Below, in pieces: positions 54,859 to 64,000 of a stretch of 64,000 nucleotides of DNA. Below the pieces are notes generated by a model. It did not search any database and had not been told where the DNA came from. It saw only the letters and a program-made list of their open reading frames with translations. This DNA comes from Paludibacteraceae bacterium (lineage in GTDB: Bacteria > Bacteroidota > Bacteroidia > Bacteroidales > Paludibacteraceae). Made by a program: the position numbers and the translations under genes. Numbering within the stretch: position 1 is the stretch's first letter; every line of letters begins with the position of its first letter. The stretch is from NCBI GenBank assembly GCA_017937025.1, contig JAGBEJ010000010.1, forward strand, positions 1 through 64,000, written 5' to 3'.

Positions 54859-56241
54859 TTATTTCTTAGTGGTTTTCTTGGCAACGGCCTTCTTTGGCTT
54901 TGGTTCTGCCTTGGCTTTAGGCGCGGCAGGCTCTTCTTTCGCCTTCGCCGGTTTCTTGCCAGCCTTCAGCTTGGCTATCTCCTCCTCCAGCTCCACTATC
55001 TGCGACTCTTGGTTGTTTATGGTCTTGAGCAGCGAGTTGAGTTCCTCGTTGTCGATAGTCGTAGGATACTGCTCGTCCACTCTCTGCAGGAAGTCGGACA
55101 AGATGTTCATATAGTTCATGAACGCCTCGTATGGGCTTTCGTACGGTCCTGTGTGGGCGATTGTGTTGCCGGCGAAGTGCTTTGTGGACATGTAGTAGAA
55201 ATTGTCGCACGCCTGCAGATTCAGCCAGTCGTACTTAATGGCTCTGTCGGTGCAGAGACGCACTCTCTCGCTCACGGCATAGAGTTTCTGCAGCGCCTCG
55301 CCTTGCAGGTCGTTTCCGTTCCATGCGCTGAGGTCCTTCTCCTCGTCCGCCCATGAGATAGGCTCGCCGGTGGTCAGCACATCGTCGTTCTTAGACTTGG
55401 CAATGACCTCAGAAGGCGTCATGAAGTTCACTTTCTTTATCATTGCCTGATATGGCAGCGCCTTGAAAAACTCGAAGATGCCGGAGTCGGCGTGGTTATT
55501 GATGCCGAGCGCGCCGTAGTTCATGCCTACGACCATGAAATCCTCGCCGTCCTTCATGTCAGCCACCCAGTTTATGTACTTGTCGGCTGTCAGCGGATAC
55601 TGGTCCCATCCCCAGTTGGAAAAGCGGAAAGCGATGTTGTCGGACATCTCGGTGTTGCGTGGCAGGAGTGTCAGATCGACATACGGATGCTTGTATGTGT
55701 AGTTGGCGCTCTTCCAGCCTAAGATGTGGCGCGCGCCTTCGAGCAATGCGCCCTTGAATCCGAGCTTGGATATGTACTCGCCTATCTCGTCGGAGTAAAT
55801 GAGCTCTGTGTTGCAGAAAACCTTTGGTGTCTGTCCGAAGAGCGACTCGATTTTCTGGCTGTGGCGCTTGACCTGAGCCTTGAACTCGTTCTCGTCATAC
55901 AGCGCAGAGAGCGAATGTGCGTAAGGCTCGCCGAGAAGCTCCACAGAGCCTGTGTCAACAAGTTCCTTGAAACTGTCAATCACCTCCGGCGCATACTGCT
56001 CCAGCTGCTCCAAAAGGACTCCCGAAATCGAGAATGCGACCTTGAACTTACCATTTGTGTTCTGTATCATCTCCAGCAAAGTCCTGTTCGCTGGCAAATA
56101 ACAGTTGTCTGCAAGATACCTCACCGAGTCCTCGTTGGCAAAGTCATTATAATAATAATGGTCCGTACCAATCTCGAAGAAACGGTATCTTTTCAGTCTT
56201 AATGGCTGATGCAGCTGAAAGAAGAAGCATATTGACTTCAT
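54859..56241 (-). CDS. GH57 family alpha-glucan hydrolase/amylase with coiled-coil and Lys/Ala-rich tail
   Basis: 460 residues. Retaining glycoside hydrolase family 57. Conserved regions: FFFQLHQPLRL (about 6-16), the nucleophile FCNTELIYSD (Glu 146), GEPYAHSL and LLEGARHILGW, and FRFSNWGWDQYPL with the acid Asp. After the catalytic part comes a coiled coil (EELNSLLKTINNQESQIVEL, about 393-418). A 40-residue tail follows, made almost only of Lys, Ala, Pro and Glu (KPAKAKEEPAAPKAKAEPKP, KKAVAKKTTKK). The tail is unusual for the family. Cytoplasmic, last gene of a three-gene glycogen operon. Confidence 0.9.
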   Translation of the reverse strand: MKSICFFFQLHQPLRLKRYRFFEIGTDHYYYNDFANEDSVRYLADNCYLPANRTLLEMIQNTNGKFKVAFSISGVLLEQLEQYAPEVIDSFKELVDTGSVELLGEPYAHSLSALYDENEFKAQVKRHSQKIESLFGQTPKVFCNTELIYSDEIGEYISKLGFKGALLEGARHILGWKSANYTYKHPYVDLTLLPRNTEMSDNIAFRFSNWGWDQYPLTADKYINWVADMKDGEDFMVVGMNYGALGINNHADSGIFEFFKALPYQAMIKKVNFMTPSEVIAKSKNDDVLTTGEPISWADEEKDLSAWNGNDLQGEALQKLYAVSERVRLCTDRAIKYDWLNLQACDNFYYMSTKHFAGNTIAHTGPYESPYEAFMNYMNILSDFLQRVDEQYPTTIDNEELNSLLKTINNQESQIVELEEEIAKLKAGKKPAKAKEEPAAPKAKAEPKPKKAVAKKTTKK

Positions 56242-56277
56242 AGAATCTCTATTTTGTTTTGTTATTTCTTTAGTTAA

Positions 56278-57537
56278 TTAGTTCCATCCGAGCACTTTGT
56301 TATATATCGCTCTGACTTTGCGTCCTGCGGCCTCCCAGGTTATTCTGTTCACCTCGTCCTCGCCCATCTCGTGCAAAGACTTGTACATGGCTGGATAGCT
56401 CACAATTGCGTGTATCGCGTCCGCCATCGCGTCTATGTCCCAATAGTCTATCTTGATGGCGTTGTCAAGTATCTCGGCGCATCCCGACTGCTTGGAAACG
56501 ATAGTCGGCGTGCCCACCTGCATAGCCTCCAGCGGCGATATGCCGAAAGGCTCGGAAACCGACGGCATGATGTAAACATCGCTCTCCGACAGCATCTCCG
56601 TCACGTCCTTGCCTCTTAGGAAGCCTGTGAAGTGGAACTTGTCGGCGATATTTCTCGCAGCGGCAAGGTGTATCATCTGGTTCATCATATCACCCGAGCC
56701 TGCCATCACGAAACGCACGTTTCTGGTCTTCTGCAGAACTCTGTACGCCGCCTCAACAAAATACTCCGGTCCTTTCTGCATGGTTATTCTGCCCAAGAAA
56801 GTCACGACCTTGTCCTTTCGCGGAGTCTTTTGGAAACTGTCTCTGTCGGCCAGCGGCTCGACGGCGTTGTGTACTGTGGAAACCTTGGCCGGATTCTGTC
56901 CGTATTTCTCGATGACGGTCTGACGTGTGAGGTTGGAAACGCAGATTATGTGGTCAGCCTCATCCATGCCTCGTCTCTCTATGTCATAGACCTGAGGGTT
57001 GACATTGCCTCTGGATCTGTCGAAGTCGGTGGCGTGGACATGGATAACCAGCGGCTTGCCGGAAATGTGCTTGGCGAATATGCCGGCAGGGTAAGTCAGC
57101 CAGTCGTGCGAGTGGATAATATCAAATCCGCCCTTATGAGCCACGACCGAAGCCACAGCCTCGTAGTTGGAGATTTCCTCCATAAGGTTCTTAGGATACA
57201 CTCCCGAAAAGTTGACACAGCCAAGCTCGTCTGTTCCTATGCGGCGGAAATCATAACGTATATTGTCACGCAGCTGGAAATACTCATCTGGGTGCATGGT
57301 CTTGCCGATTCGCGAATTGACATGGTCCCATGAGTTTTCCTTCCATACGATAGGAACATTGTTTGCGCCTATAATATGCAGGAACGACTGGTCCTCATCT
57401 CCGTGAGGATGAGGTATCACAAAAGTGATATTCATGTCGCCCTGTTTGGACATTCCCTTGGTCAGACCGTATGAAGCCGTTCCAAGTCCTCCGAGTATGT
57501 GAGGCGGGAACTCCCACCCGAACATTAATGCGTTCAT
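56278..57537 (-). CDS. GT4-type glycosyltransferase, glycogen-synthase-like
   Basis: 419 residues. GT-B fold. N-terminal FGWEFPPHILGGLGTASYGL is the sugar-acceptor/ADP-glucose loop typical of this group; IIHSHDWLTYPAG, VIHVHATDFDRSRGN, TFLGRITMQKGPEYFVEAA and SVSEPFGISPLEAMQVGTPTI (E-x7-E) follow. Placed between a debranching enzyme and a GH57 amylase, it probably elongates a storage alpha-glucan; a maltose-1-phosphate or trehalose role is also possible. It is 11 nt behind the debranching gene. Confidence 0.9.
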   Translation of the reverse strand: MNALMFGWEFPPHILGGLGTASYGLTKGMSKQGDMNITFVIPHPHGDEDQSFLHIIGANNVPIVWKENSWDHVNSRIGKTMHPDEYFQLRDNIRYDFRRIGTDELGCVNFSGVYPKNLMEEISNYEAVASVVAHKGGFDIIHSHDWLTYPAGIFAKHISGKPLVIHVHATDFDRSRGNVNPQVYDIERRGMDEADHIICVSNLTRQTVIEKYGQNPAKVSTVHNAVEPLADRDSFQKTPRKDKVVTFLGRITMQKGPEYFVEAAYRVLQKTRNVRFVMAGSGDMMNQMIHLAAARNIADKFHFTGFLRGKDVTEMLSESDVYIMPSVSEPFGISPLEAMQVGTPTIVSKQSGCAEILDNAIKIDYWDIDAMADAIHAIVSYPAMYKSLHEMGEDEVNRITWEAAGRKVRAIYNKVLGWN

Positions 57538-57547
57538 ATCTTAAATA

Positions 57548-59491
57548 CTAATCTTCGTTGTCAAACTGTTTCAATATGCCGAGCGTTCTCGTGGTCTCTG
57601 CCACTGACATAGCGAACGACATCGCGCCTCTTGGCGTGTAAGGAGGGTTACCGTCGTAGAACTCGTTCAGAGTTCCGATGCATCCCTGTCCCATCTCGCT
57701 CTCGAATCCGATTATCATTCTCTGCATGAAGAACACGCCAGAATGCTTGTGTATCTTCAGGTAAGCCTCGGAGAACGCGCCGATGAGCCATGGCCATACT
57801 GTGCCGCTCTGGTAAGTGTAGCTGCGGTCCACCTCGTTGCCTGCGCATATAGGCTTGTACTGTCCGCTCTTAGGCGAGAGGGTTCTGAGTCCTCGTGGAG
57901 TGAGCAGCTCTCTTGTGACAATATCGACAACAGACTTCTGCTTCGCTCTGTCAAGCGGCGAATAAGGCAGCGAAACGGCGAATATCATGTTAGGACGCAC
58001 CTCCTGGTTTCTCTCTGTGCCTATGATATAGTCGTAGAGATAAGTGCCGTTCCAGAACATCTGGACGAACGACTGCTTGGCGAACTCCGCCTGATAATTT
58101 ATTATGTCGGCATCGTAGCTGTCGTTGCGTTCGTTTGAAATTTCGGCGTCGAACTTCAGGGCGTTATACCACAAGGCGTTTATCTCGACCAAATAGCCTG
58201 TGCGTGGAAGCACCGGTCTGCCGAAGCATGTGGCGTTCATCCACGATGCCGGCTTATCGTAGCCGTTGGTGAAGAGCAGTCCGTTGTCGTTAAGCGTGAG
58301 GTTCGGATGCATGCCCTCTCTTATGAAGTTGACGATGCGTATTATCCAGTCTCCGTATCTTCTGTTAGCCTCTGCTATTGATGTCTTTATCGCATACTGC
58401 TGGAACGCCCATATCAGCCAAAGCAATGCGTCGGGGCTTTCCAGTTCCTGTATCTGCGACTTGTTAGGCTTGCCGTCCATGAAATCGGCAACGGCCTTCA
58501 GCGCAGTGTCCATGACGTCGCGGAACAGTTCCAGATTGTCCACAGCGAGCGTGATTCCAGGCAGCGAGATGAACTCGTCTCTGGCTCTGCACTTGAACCA
58601 TGGGTATCCTGCCATGATGTAATGACCCTTGTCACGGTAGTTGTAGAACTGCGAGCCGGCATTCTTCAGAGTGTTGAAGAAGTCCAGTCTCGACGTTCTT
58701 CCCGAAATCTCGTCGTTATACTGTTTGTTGAGTTTCTTAGGGTCGGCGTCCGAGATTCCAGCGGAGAAAATCACGCTCTCGCCCGGATTCAACGTCAGCT
58801 CGAAATATCCAGGAGTGTAAAGGTCCTCTCTGAAGTCATATCCTCTGTCCTGCTCCTTGAAATATTCGATGTTCTTATACCAATCCTGGCTGTCAACAAA
58901 CTGATTCTCCTTAGAGAACTGCATGCTCAGATGCGGAAGCTTGTCGTAAAGCTGTATTCTTATGCCGTTGTCTATAACGTCATAGCTCTTGTTCAGCGTG
59001 TTGTTCTCGTGCGTCAGCTCATTGACCGAGCGGAACGCAAGGAGCGGACGGAAACGCATAGTCACTGGAGCGTGAGACTCCAGCATAGAGTACTTGATGA
59101 GGATTCTGTTCTCGTTGGAGATGAACACACGCTCCTTGGAGAACACTACTCCACCGACTCTATAAGTAGTGCAAGCCACAGTTTCCATCGTAAACTCCCG
59201 GATATACTTGTGCCCCTTAGGCGAATAATGGTTGCCCTGGAACTTGTGTATTCCCATGTTGAATTCAGCGCCATGCTGTATCACAGTCTCGTCCAAAGAC
59301 GACAGCAGAACATAATTGTCGAAGTTATGCTCTGGCACAGGAACCACCAAAAGACCGTCATACTTGCTTGTGTTACAATCTATTGGCGTAGTCACAGAAT
59401 ACGCTCCAAGCTTATTGGTACGAAGCATGTCCTTAGTCAAGGACTTTTCGAGATTTATAAGTTGCGACTTGTCAAACTTAAGATAACTCAT
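57548..59491 (-). CDS. Glycogen debranching enzyme (amylo-alpha-1,6-glucosidase type)
   Basis: 647 residues. An N-terminal beta domain of the GDE_N type (TNKLGAYSVTTPIDCNTSKYDGLLVVP) is followed by an (alpha/alpha)6 GDE_C catalytic barrel: AGYPWFKCRARDEFISLPGI, NDNGLLFTNGYDKPASWMNA, GRPVLPRTGYLVEINALWYN, and YTYQSGTVWPWLIGAFSEAYL. Presumably GH133; removes alpha-1,6 branches. First gene of the operon with its own -7 box. Confidence 0.92.
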   Translation of the reverse strand: MSYLKFDKSQLINLEKSLTKDMLRTNKLGAYSVTTPIDCNTSKYDGLLVVPVPEHNFDNYVLLSSLDETVIQHGAEFNMGIHKFQGNHYSPKGHKYIREFTMETVACTTYRVGGVVFSKERVFISNENRILIKYSMLESHAPVTMRFRPLLAFRSVNELTHENNTLNKSYDVIDNGIRIQLYDKLPHLSMQFSKENQFVDSQDWYKNIEYFKEQDRGYDFREDLYTPGYFELTLNPGESVIFSAGISDADPKKLNKQYNDEISGRTSRLDFFNTLKNAGSQFYNYRDKGHYIMAGYPWFKCRARDEFISLPGITLAVDNLELFRDVMDTALKAVADFMDGKPNKSQIQELESPDALLWLIWAFQQYAIKTSIAEANRRYGDWIIRIVNFIREGMHPNLTLNDNGLLFTNGYDKPASWMNATCFGRPVLPRTGYLVEINALWYNALKFDAEISNERNDSYDADIINYQAEFAKQSFVQMFWNGTYLYDYIIGTERNQEVRPNMIFAVSLPYSPLDRAKQKSVVDIVTRELLTPRGLRTLSPKSGQYKPICAGNEVDRSYTYQSGTVWPWLIGAFSEAYLKIHKHSGVFFMQRMIIGFESEMGQGCIGTLNEFYDGNPPYTPRGAMSFAMSVAETTRTLGILKQFDNED

Positions 59492-59526
59492 ACTGTCTGT
59501 TTCAGTAATATAGATGATACTTGCAA

Positions 59527-59534
59527 CAAATCTA
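59527..59534 (-). promoter_or_regulatory. -7 promoter box of the storage-polysaccharide operon
   Basis: Minus-strand TAGATTTG, about 36 nt before the ATG at 59491. The -33 region is a T-rich tract with no clear TTTG. Confidence 0.45.
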
Positions 59535-59575
59535 AAAAATATTTTAGTTAAAAAAAAGTCTGCGCCGCATTAAAA

Positions 59576-59589
59576 CACATTATAATGTG
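59576..59589. promoter_or_regulatory. 14-bp perfect palindrome between divergent promoters
   Basis: CACATTATAATGTG. It lies 42 nt upstream of the glycogen operon -7 box and about 12 nt before CACCTTTG (59602-59609), the likely -7 box of the pseudouridine synthase gene, which would put it at the -33 position of that promoter. Operator role is inference. Confidence 0.45.
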
Positions 59590-59703
59590 GCAAAAATGTC
59601 GCACCTTTGCAACGCCTTAAGCACACTACTGAAACATAGTTGCCAATGGCATAATCCGTTCCGCCGTTTAGAATACGAGCCGGGACTTCATAAAAAACAT
59701 AAT

Positions 59704-60801
<1,098 letters not shown>

Positions 60802-60817
60802 CGATAAGGCATAGAAA

Positions 60818-60847
60818 CAAAAAAAGGAGCGATTGCTCCTTTTTTTT
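60818..60847. terminator. Bidirectional intrinsic terminator
   Basis: AAAAAGGAGC-GATT-GCTCCTTTTT (60821-60840 and following) with A/T-runs both sides; 19 bp before the stop of the convergent secreted-protein gene. Confidence 0.85.
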
Positions 60848-60866
60848 GTTGTATCTGTTTCGACTG

Positions 60867-61592
60867 TTATTCCTCTGTCTCCTCGCCTTCGCCCTCGGTT
60901 TCACCCTCGGTCAGCTCCTCTTCGTCAAACACTTGCTCGCCGCTGCACGTATTCACCTCGCAGCCGTAAGGATACCAGAACGTGCCTGCCTCTATAGCGA
61001 CTCTTTTGCTGACAGCCTTCGCCTGCATCACAGTCACCTCCTTGCCGTCGGTTTTCTTGCTGTACAGTATAACGCCCTTCACTTCAGGATAAAGGTAGAA
61101 GTTCACATCCTTGCCGCCGATGTAGTCTGTCGCCCAGACTTCCTCGGTGTACTTCAGCCCGGCTGCCACATCCTCTATGACAATGTCGTAGCCGTGGCAT
61201 GGATAGCCCAATATCTTCTTGTACTTGCCCTTGCCTTGTATATCAAACTTCAGGCTCGCCTGGCCTGCCGCGATGTCGGCGCTGTCGCAAAGCGTCGCCG
61301 ACTTTATCTCAGGAGTAACAGCAAGGTTTATAAGCGCGTTTTTTGTCTTGTTTCCTATTATGGATGAGGTCAGGAATTCGGTCTGGGTGGTCCGGCAAGT
61401 GTTATTGCCGCTCACGAGCAAGACTGCCGTCTTAGGCATCTCGCCTGGCTCCACGTCGGTGAAACCTTGGTAAGAGAACTCGTAATCGACTTCCGCCATC
61501 CATATCTTATGAGCCCTTTTGCCCGCATTAGCGACTACGCACAGCATAGCCATGCCCAGCAACACAAACGTTTTCAAACCTGTTTTTACCAT
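60867..61592 (-). CDS. Exported protein of unknown function with acidic tail
   Basis: 241 residues. Signal peptide about 1-24 (LKTFVLLGMAMLCVVANAG). The mature part is a beta-rich domain (MAEVDYEFSYQGFTDVEPGE, KYKKILGYPCHGYDIVIEDV, YLYPEVKGVILYSKKTDGKE) loosely like DUF4412, and it has Cys at TLCDSAD, GYPCHGY and GCEVNTCSG, which could form disulfides. The last 19 residues are almost all Glu, Gly and Thr (EELTEGETEGEGEETEE). Its ATG immediately follows the stop of the DUF4831 gene, with no gap, so the two are translated together. Confidence 0.72.
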   Translation of the reverse strand: MVKTGLKTFVLLGMAMLCVVANAGKRAHKIWMAEVDYEFSYQGFTDVEPGEMPKTAVLLVSGNNTCRTTQTEFLTSSIIGNKTKNALINLAVTPEIKSATLCDSADIAAGQASLKFDIQGKGKYKKILGYPCHGYDIVIEDVAAGLKYTEEVWATDYIGGKDVNFYLYPEVKGVILYSKKTDGKEVTVMQAKAVSKRVAIEAGTFWYPYGCEVNTCSGEQVFDEEELTEGETEGEGEETEE

Positions 61593-62603
61593 TTATTTTC
61601 CTATCTTTATTAATGCACCTGTTGTTGGATCGAATATGAGTTTAGCGCTCTTGTAAGCCGATGGCAGCGCCTGTATGCTTCCCATCTGCGCTATCTGCAT
61701 GTCGGCATCGAAAATCAGCTGGTTGTTGTATGTCAGCTGCACTCTCGCCGAGCCTGGCATGTTGTAGAAGAACTCGCCCTTGTTAGTCTGTGCGGAAGGT
61801 GTTTCGTTCTTCTTCGCTGTTATAGTCAGATACACAGGGTCGCCTGTCAGGTCGTCCTTTTCCACCACGCCGCCCAGCTTCGACACTCTGAAGACGAGTT
61901 CGTCCTTGACGCTCTTCTTGGCTGGCACGTAAAGAAGGATTTTCTTAACCTCAGTGGTTCTCTTTTTTCCCTCGAACAACGCCATGAGCGCCTTTTCCTG
62001 AGAATCCATCTGGTCGAACATCATCTTCATCGACTCGCCGTCAGCTGGCATGTGCTCCATGTCGCCCGTAGCAAGGCTCGCTCTGCTGTCTCTGATTCTG
62101 TAGATTTGCTTCGCTGCGCTCTCAGCCATTCGTCCTATGGAATTTGCCTCGAGCTGCTCTTCGTAGTATGCGCTTGGGTCGAAATTATTGTCGTCGAGAC
62201 GTATGACTATCGGCTCGGCGAATTCATCCTTGTTCTCCTGCTTTACAGACTCGTTGTCTACATTAAGACCGCAAATAATGCCTTTGTCATTAAGCACAAT
62301 ACTCTTGGCTGTCTTCAGTTTGAAAGTCTTGTCCTTGTCTGGTATGCCGACAGGCTTCACTCTCACCTGGTTCAGAGTCCACTCCACTTTGTCCTCGGTG
62401 GCAGCGTCCTTTATGGCGAGAAGCCTTTCGCTGTATTTGTAATACGGACCAACCTTGATTTCTGTCCTTGTCAAGGTTATCTCAATGGACAGAACAGTCT
62501 TAGGCAAAGAATACACCAATTGCGGCGCGCTGTACTTTGTAGCGGAAAAAGCCGATGCTGCCACCGACAAAGCCGCCAGTATAGACACAATAAATTTCTT
62601 CAT
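61593..62603 (-). CDS. DUF4831 family exported protein
   Basis: 336 residues from ATG 62603 (a TTG two codons upstream is less likely). Signal peptide MKKFIVSILAALSVAASAFS. DUF4831 features: YSLPKTVLSIEITLTRTEIKVGPYYKYSERLLAIKD in the N-terminal third, then IYRIRDSRASLATGDMEHMPADGESM (R-x-S-R-x-x-L-x-x-G-D-x-E-x-x-P-x-D-G) in the middle, and the C-terminal beta domain ending LIFDPTTGALIKI. Family function unknown. It starts 10 nt after the pfkA stop and may be read with it. Confidence 0.88.
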   Translation of the reverse strand: MKKFIVSILAALSVAASAFSATKYSAPQLVYSLPKTVLSIEITLTRTEIKVGPYYKYSERLLAIKDAATEDKVEWTLNQVRVKPVGIPDKDKTFKLKTAKSIVLNDKGIICGLNVDNESVKQENKDEFAEPIVIRLDDNNFDPSAYYEEQLEANSIGRMAESAAKQIYRIRDSRASLATGDMEHMPADGESMKMMFDQMDSQEKALMALFEGKKRTTEVKKILLYVPAKKSVKDELVFRVSKLGGVVEKDDLTGDPVYLTITAKKNETPSAQTNKGEFFYNMPGSARVQLTYNNQLIFDADMQIAQMGSIQALPSAYKSAKLIFDPTTGALIKIGK

Positions 62604-62613
62604 TAACAAGTCT

Positions 62614-63588
62614 CTAAATACACAATAATCTTAATACATCGAACAAGTGCTTGTCCACAGGCTTCTCATCCTTTATTGCGTCTGTGAACGGCACGTGCAC
62701 TATCTTGTTGTTCATGACTCCTATCATGATGCTTCTCTGCTCATCGAGCAAAGCATCAACAGCAGCCACACCGCATCGGCTGGCCAGAATTCTGTCGTTA
62801 GCTGTCGGGCTTCCGCCTCTCTGTATATGACCGAGTATAGTCACGTGAGGGTCATAGCCCTTCTCCTTCAGTCTCTGAGCCACACCCATCGCACCACCAG
62901 TCGCGTCGCTCTCGGAAACGAGCACGATACTACTGTTCTTCATCTTATGGAAACCGTTCTGGATAAGTCGCTCCAGCTGGTCCTCCTCTGTTGCTATCTC
63001 TGGGATAAGCGCTGCCTCCGCTCCTACGGCAATCGCGCCGTTCAAAGCCAAGAATCCTGCGTCACGTCCCATCACCTCAACGAGGAACAAGCGCTCGTGG
63101 CTGGCTGCTGTGTCACGTATCTTGTCCACAGCCGAAACTATAGTGTTAAGCGCTGTGTCATAACCGATTGTCGTGTCGGTTCCGTACAGGTCGTTGTCGA
63201 TTGTTCCTGGCACTCCGACTATTGGATAGTTATATTCCTGAGCCAGGACTCGCGCGCCAGTGAATGTTCCGTCACCGCCGATAACCACCAGACCGTCAAT
63301 CTGATGTCTCATCAATGTGTCGTAAGCCTGACGACGTCCTTCTGGAGTTCTGAACTCCAAGCATCTCGCTGTCTTGAGGATTGTGCCTCCGTGATTTATG
63401 ATATTGCTGACGCTCTCAGTCTGGAAAGTGACTATCTCGTCAGTTATCAGTCCTTTGTATCCGCGCAAGATTCCTTTTACTTGCAATCCGTTGAACATCG
63501 CTGTTCTTGTCACAGCTCTGATCGCTGCATTCATACCTGGCGCATCACCTCCCGAGGTCAACACACCTATGCATCTCATGTTATACAT
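62614..63588 (-). CDS. pfkA: ATP-dependent 6-phosphofructokinase
   Basis: 324 residues (ATG 63588 or 63579). Converts fructose-6-phosphate to the 1,6-bisphosphate. [19 protein letters not shown] (ATP site), [12 protein letters not shown] (the Gly in GGDGT indicates ATP rather than PPi use), [24 protein letters not shown] (catalytic Asp in TIDND) and [13 protein letters not shown] are present. [21 protein letters not shown] completes the allosteric-site region. Between ispH and the DUF4831 gene. Confidence 0.96.
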   Translation of the reverse strand: MYNMRCIGVLTSGGDAPGMNAAIRAVTRTAMFNGLQVKGILRGYKGLITDEIVTFQTESVSNIINHGGTILKTARCLEFRTPEGRRQAYDTLMRHQIDGLVVIGGDGTFTGARVLAQEYNYPIVGVPGTIDNDLYGTDTTIGYDTALNTIVSAVDKIRDTAASHERLFLVEVMGRDAGFLALNGAIAVGAEAALIPEIATEEDQLERLIQNGFHKMKNSSIVLVSESDATGGAMGVAQRLKEKGYDPHVTILGHIQRGGSPTANDRILASRCGVAAVDALLDEQRSIMIGVMNNKIVHVPFTDAIKDEKPVDKHLFDVLRLLCI

Positions 63589-63601
63589 TAGCAGTTAGAT
63601 A

Positions 63602-64000
63602 TTAGTTATTCGTTATTATCTCCTTAATTCTGTCGGCGACCTTCTCCATGAGCCATTTTGGCGTGGACGTCGCTCCACAGACGCCTATCGACTTAACATC
63701 GTCGGCGAACCAGACCGCTTCAAGCTCATCCGCCGATGATATGAAATAGGACCTTTCGTTCGCTCTGTGACACTCGGCAAACAGGCTCTTTCCGTTAGAG
63801 CTTTTCTTGCCGCTCACAAATATTATTAAGTCATGGACTTTCGCAAAATTAAATATATTTGGAATACGATTTGCCACCTGCCTGCAAATTGTGTCATTGA
63901 ACTTCAGCGAATAGCCTCCATTTTGCTTCAGTCCCTCACGCAAGCTTTCCGCCACCTCGTTGTACTCGTCGAGCGGCTTGGTCGTCTGCGAGAACAGCGA
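63602..64000 (-). CDS. ispH: 4-hydroxy-3-methylbut-2-enyl diphosphate reductase (partial, 5' part outside window)
   Basis: The last 132 codons are visible; the frame is open to the right edge (LFSQTTKPLDEYNEV at the edge). The C-terminal half of IspH has NDTICRQVANRIPNIFNFAK (cluster-ligand Cys), DLIIFVSGKKSSNGKSLFAECHRANERSYFI, and VKSIGVCGATSTPKWLMEKV (third cluster Cys in VCGATSTP). This iron-sulfur enzyme makes IPP and DMAPP, the last MEP step. It is 13 nt upstream of pfkA, probably co-transcribed. Confidence 0.95.
   Translation of the reverse strand, partial: SLFSQTTKPLDEYNEVAESLREGLKQNGGYSLKFNDTICRQVANRIPNIFNFAKVHDLIIFVSGKKSSNGKSLFAECHRANERSYFISSADELEAVWFADDVKSIGVCGATSTPKWLMEKVADRIKEIITNN

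Noticed and set aside
59587-59703. Longer start of the pseudouridine synthase
   Set aside because: The segment contains the palindrome-associated promoter region and no signal or conserved residues.

Overview
The window is a stretch of a Bacteroidales chromosome (a Prevotella- or Bacteroides-like gut or oral anaerobe is the best guess; the order is much surer than the genus). Reasons: a type IX secretion pair (PorU, PorV), DUF1573, DUF4831- and DUF4890-like secreted proteins, an ExbB/ExbD set with an extra membrane protein, rpoC/rpoB with Bacteroidetes lengths, promoters of the TAnnTTTG type at -7, and an almost complete lack of Shine-Dalgarno sequences. No rRNA, CRISPR array or prophage was seen.

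Layout. 1-5.3 kb: two large secreted surface proteins on the minus strand, the first cut by the window edge just where a T9SS-type C-terminal signal seems to begin. 5.4-8.7 kb: small accessory genes (a PD-(D/E)XK-like protein, a DUF1294 membrane protein, a His-rich periplasmic protein), an Lrp/AsnC regulator and an M20 amidohydrolase. 8.7-14.8 kb: two DUF1573 proteins, TatD nuclease, a degenerate tRNA-like element, the ExbB/membrane/ExbD/ExbD energy-transduction operon, a 57-residue membrane protein and a Nudix hydrolase. 14.8-22.6 kb: a 1010-residue TPR protein with a beta-barrel partner, guaA, and a TrpB2-type tryptophan synthase beta chain.

22.6-28.7 kb is the accessory region: a secreted alpha/beta hydrolase, a REP array with its HUH transposase (RAYT), then a four-gene His-Xaa-Ser (Hxs) radical-SAM peptide-modification operon hxsD-hxsB-hxsC-hxsA. 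The operon has a roughly 400-nt hairpin-rich leader with an intrinsic-terminator-like helix and a competing downstream strand. It ends in a short exported peptide with seven HxS triplets, the only gene here with a strong Shine-Dalgarno. The chemistry of the Hxs system is, to my knowledge, undetermined, so this is the most interesting part of the window.

28.7-42.7 kb is the core information block on the minus strand: tRNA-Thr(TGT)-Tyr-Gly-Thr(GGT), tuf, tRNA-Trp, secE, nusG, rplKAJL, an attenuator-like hairpin, rpoB, rpoC. Upstream of it lie raiA/hpf, a XerC-like recombinase and rpsU. 44.0-51.9 kb: hisH-hisF-rex-FAH-porU, then porV-ispF. 52.1-53.5 kb: a DASS-family dicarboxylate transporter. 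53.6-59.5 kb: a barrel protein, a 141-bp inverted-repeat element, and a storage-polysaccharide operon (glycogen debranching enzyme, GT4 glycosyltransferase, GH57 enzyme). 59.7-64 kb: RluB-type pseudouridine synthase with a long disordered Arg/Asn-rich head, two secreted proteins, pfkA and the C-terminal part of ispH.

A recurring pattern is that most of the -7 boxes I could place are followed at once by a short perfect inverted repeat, so many transcripts should start with a small stem-loop.
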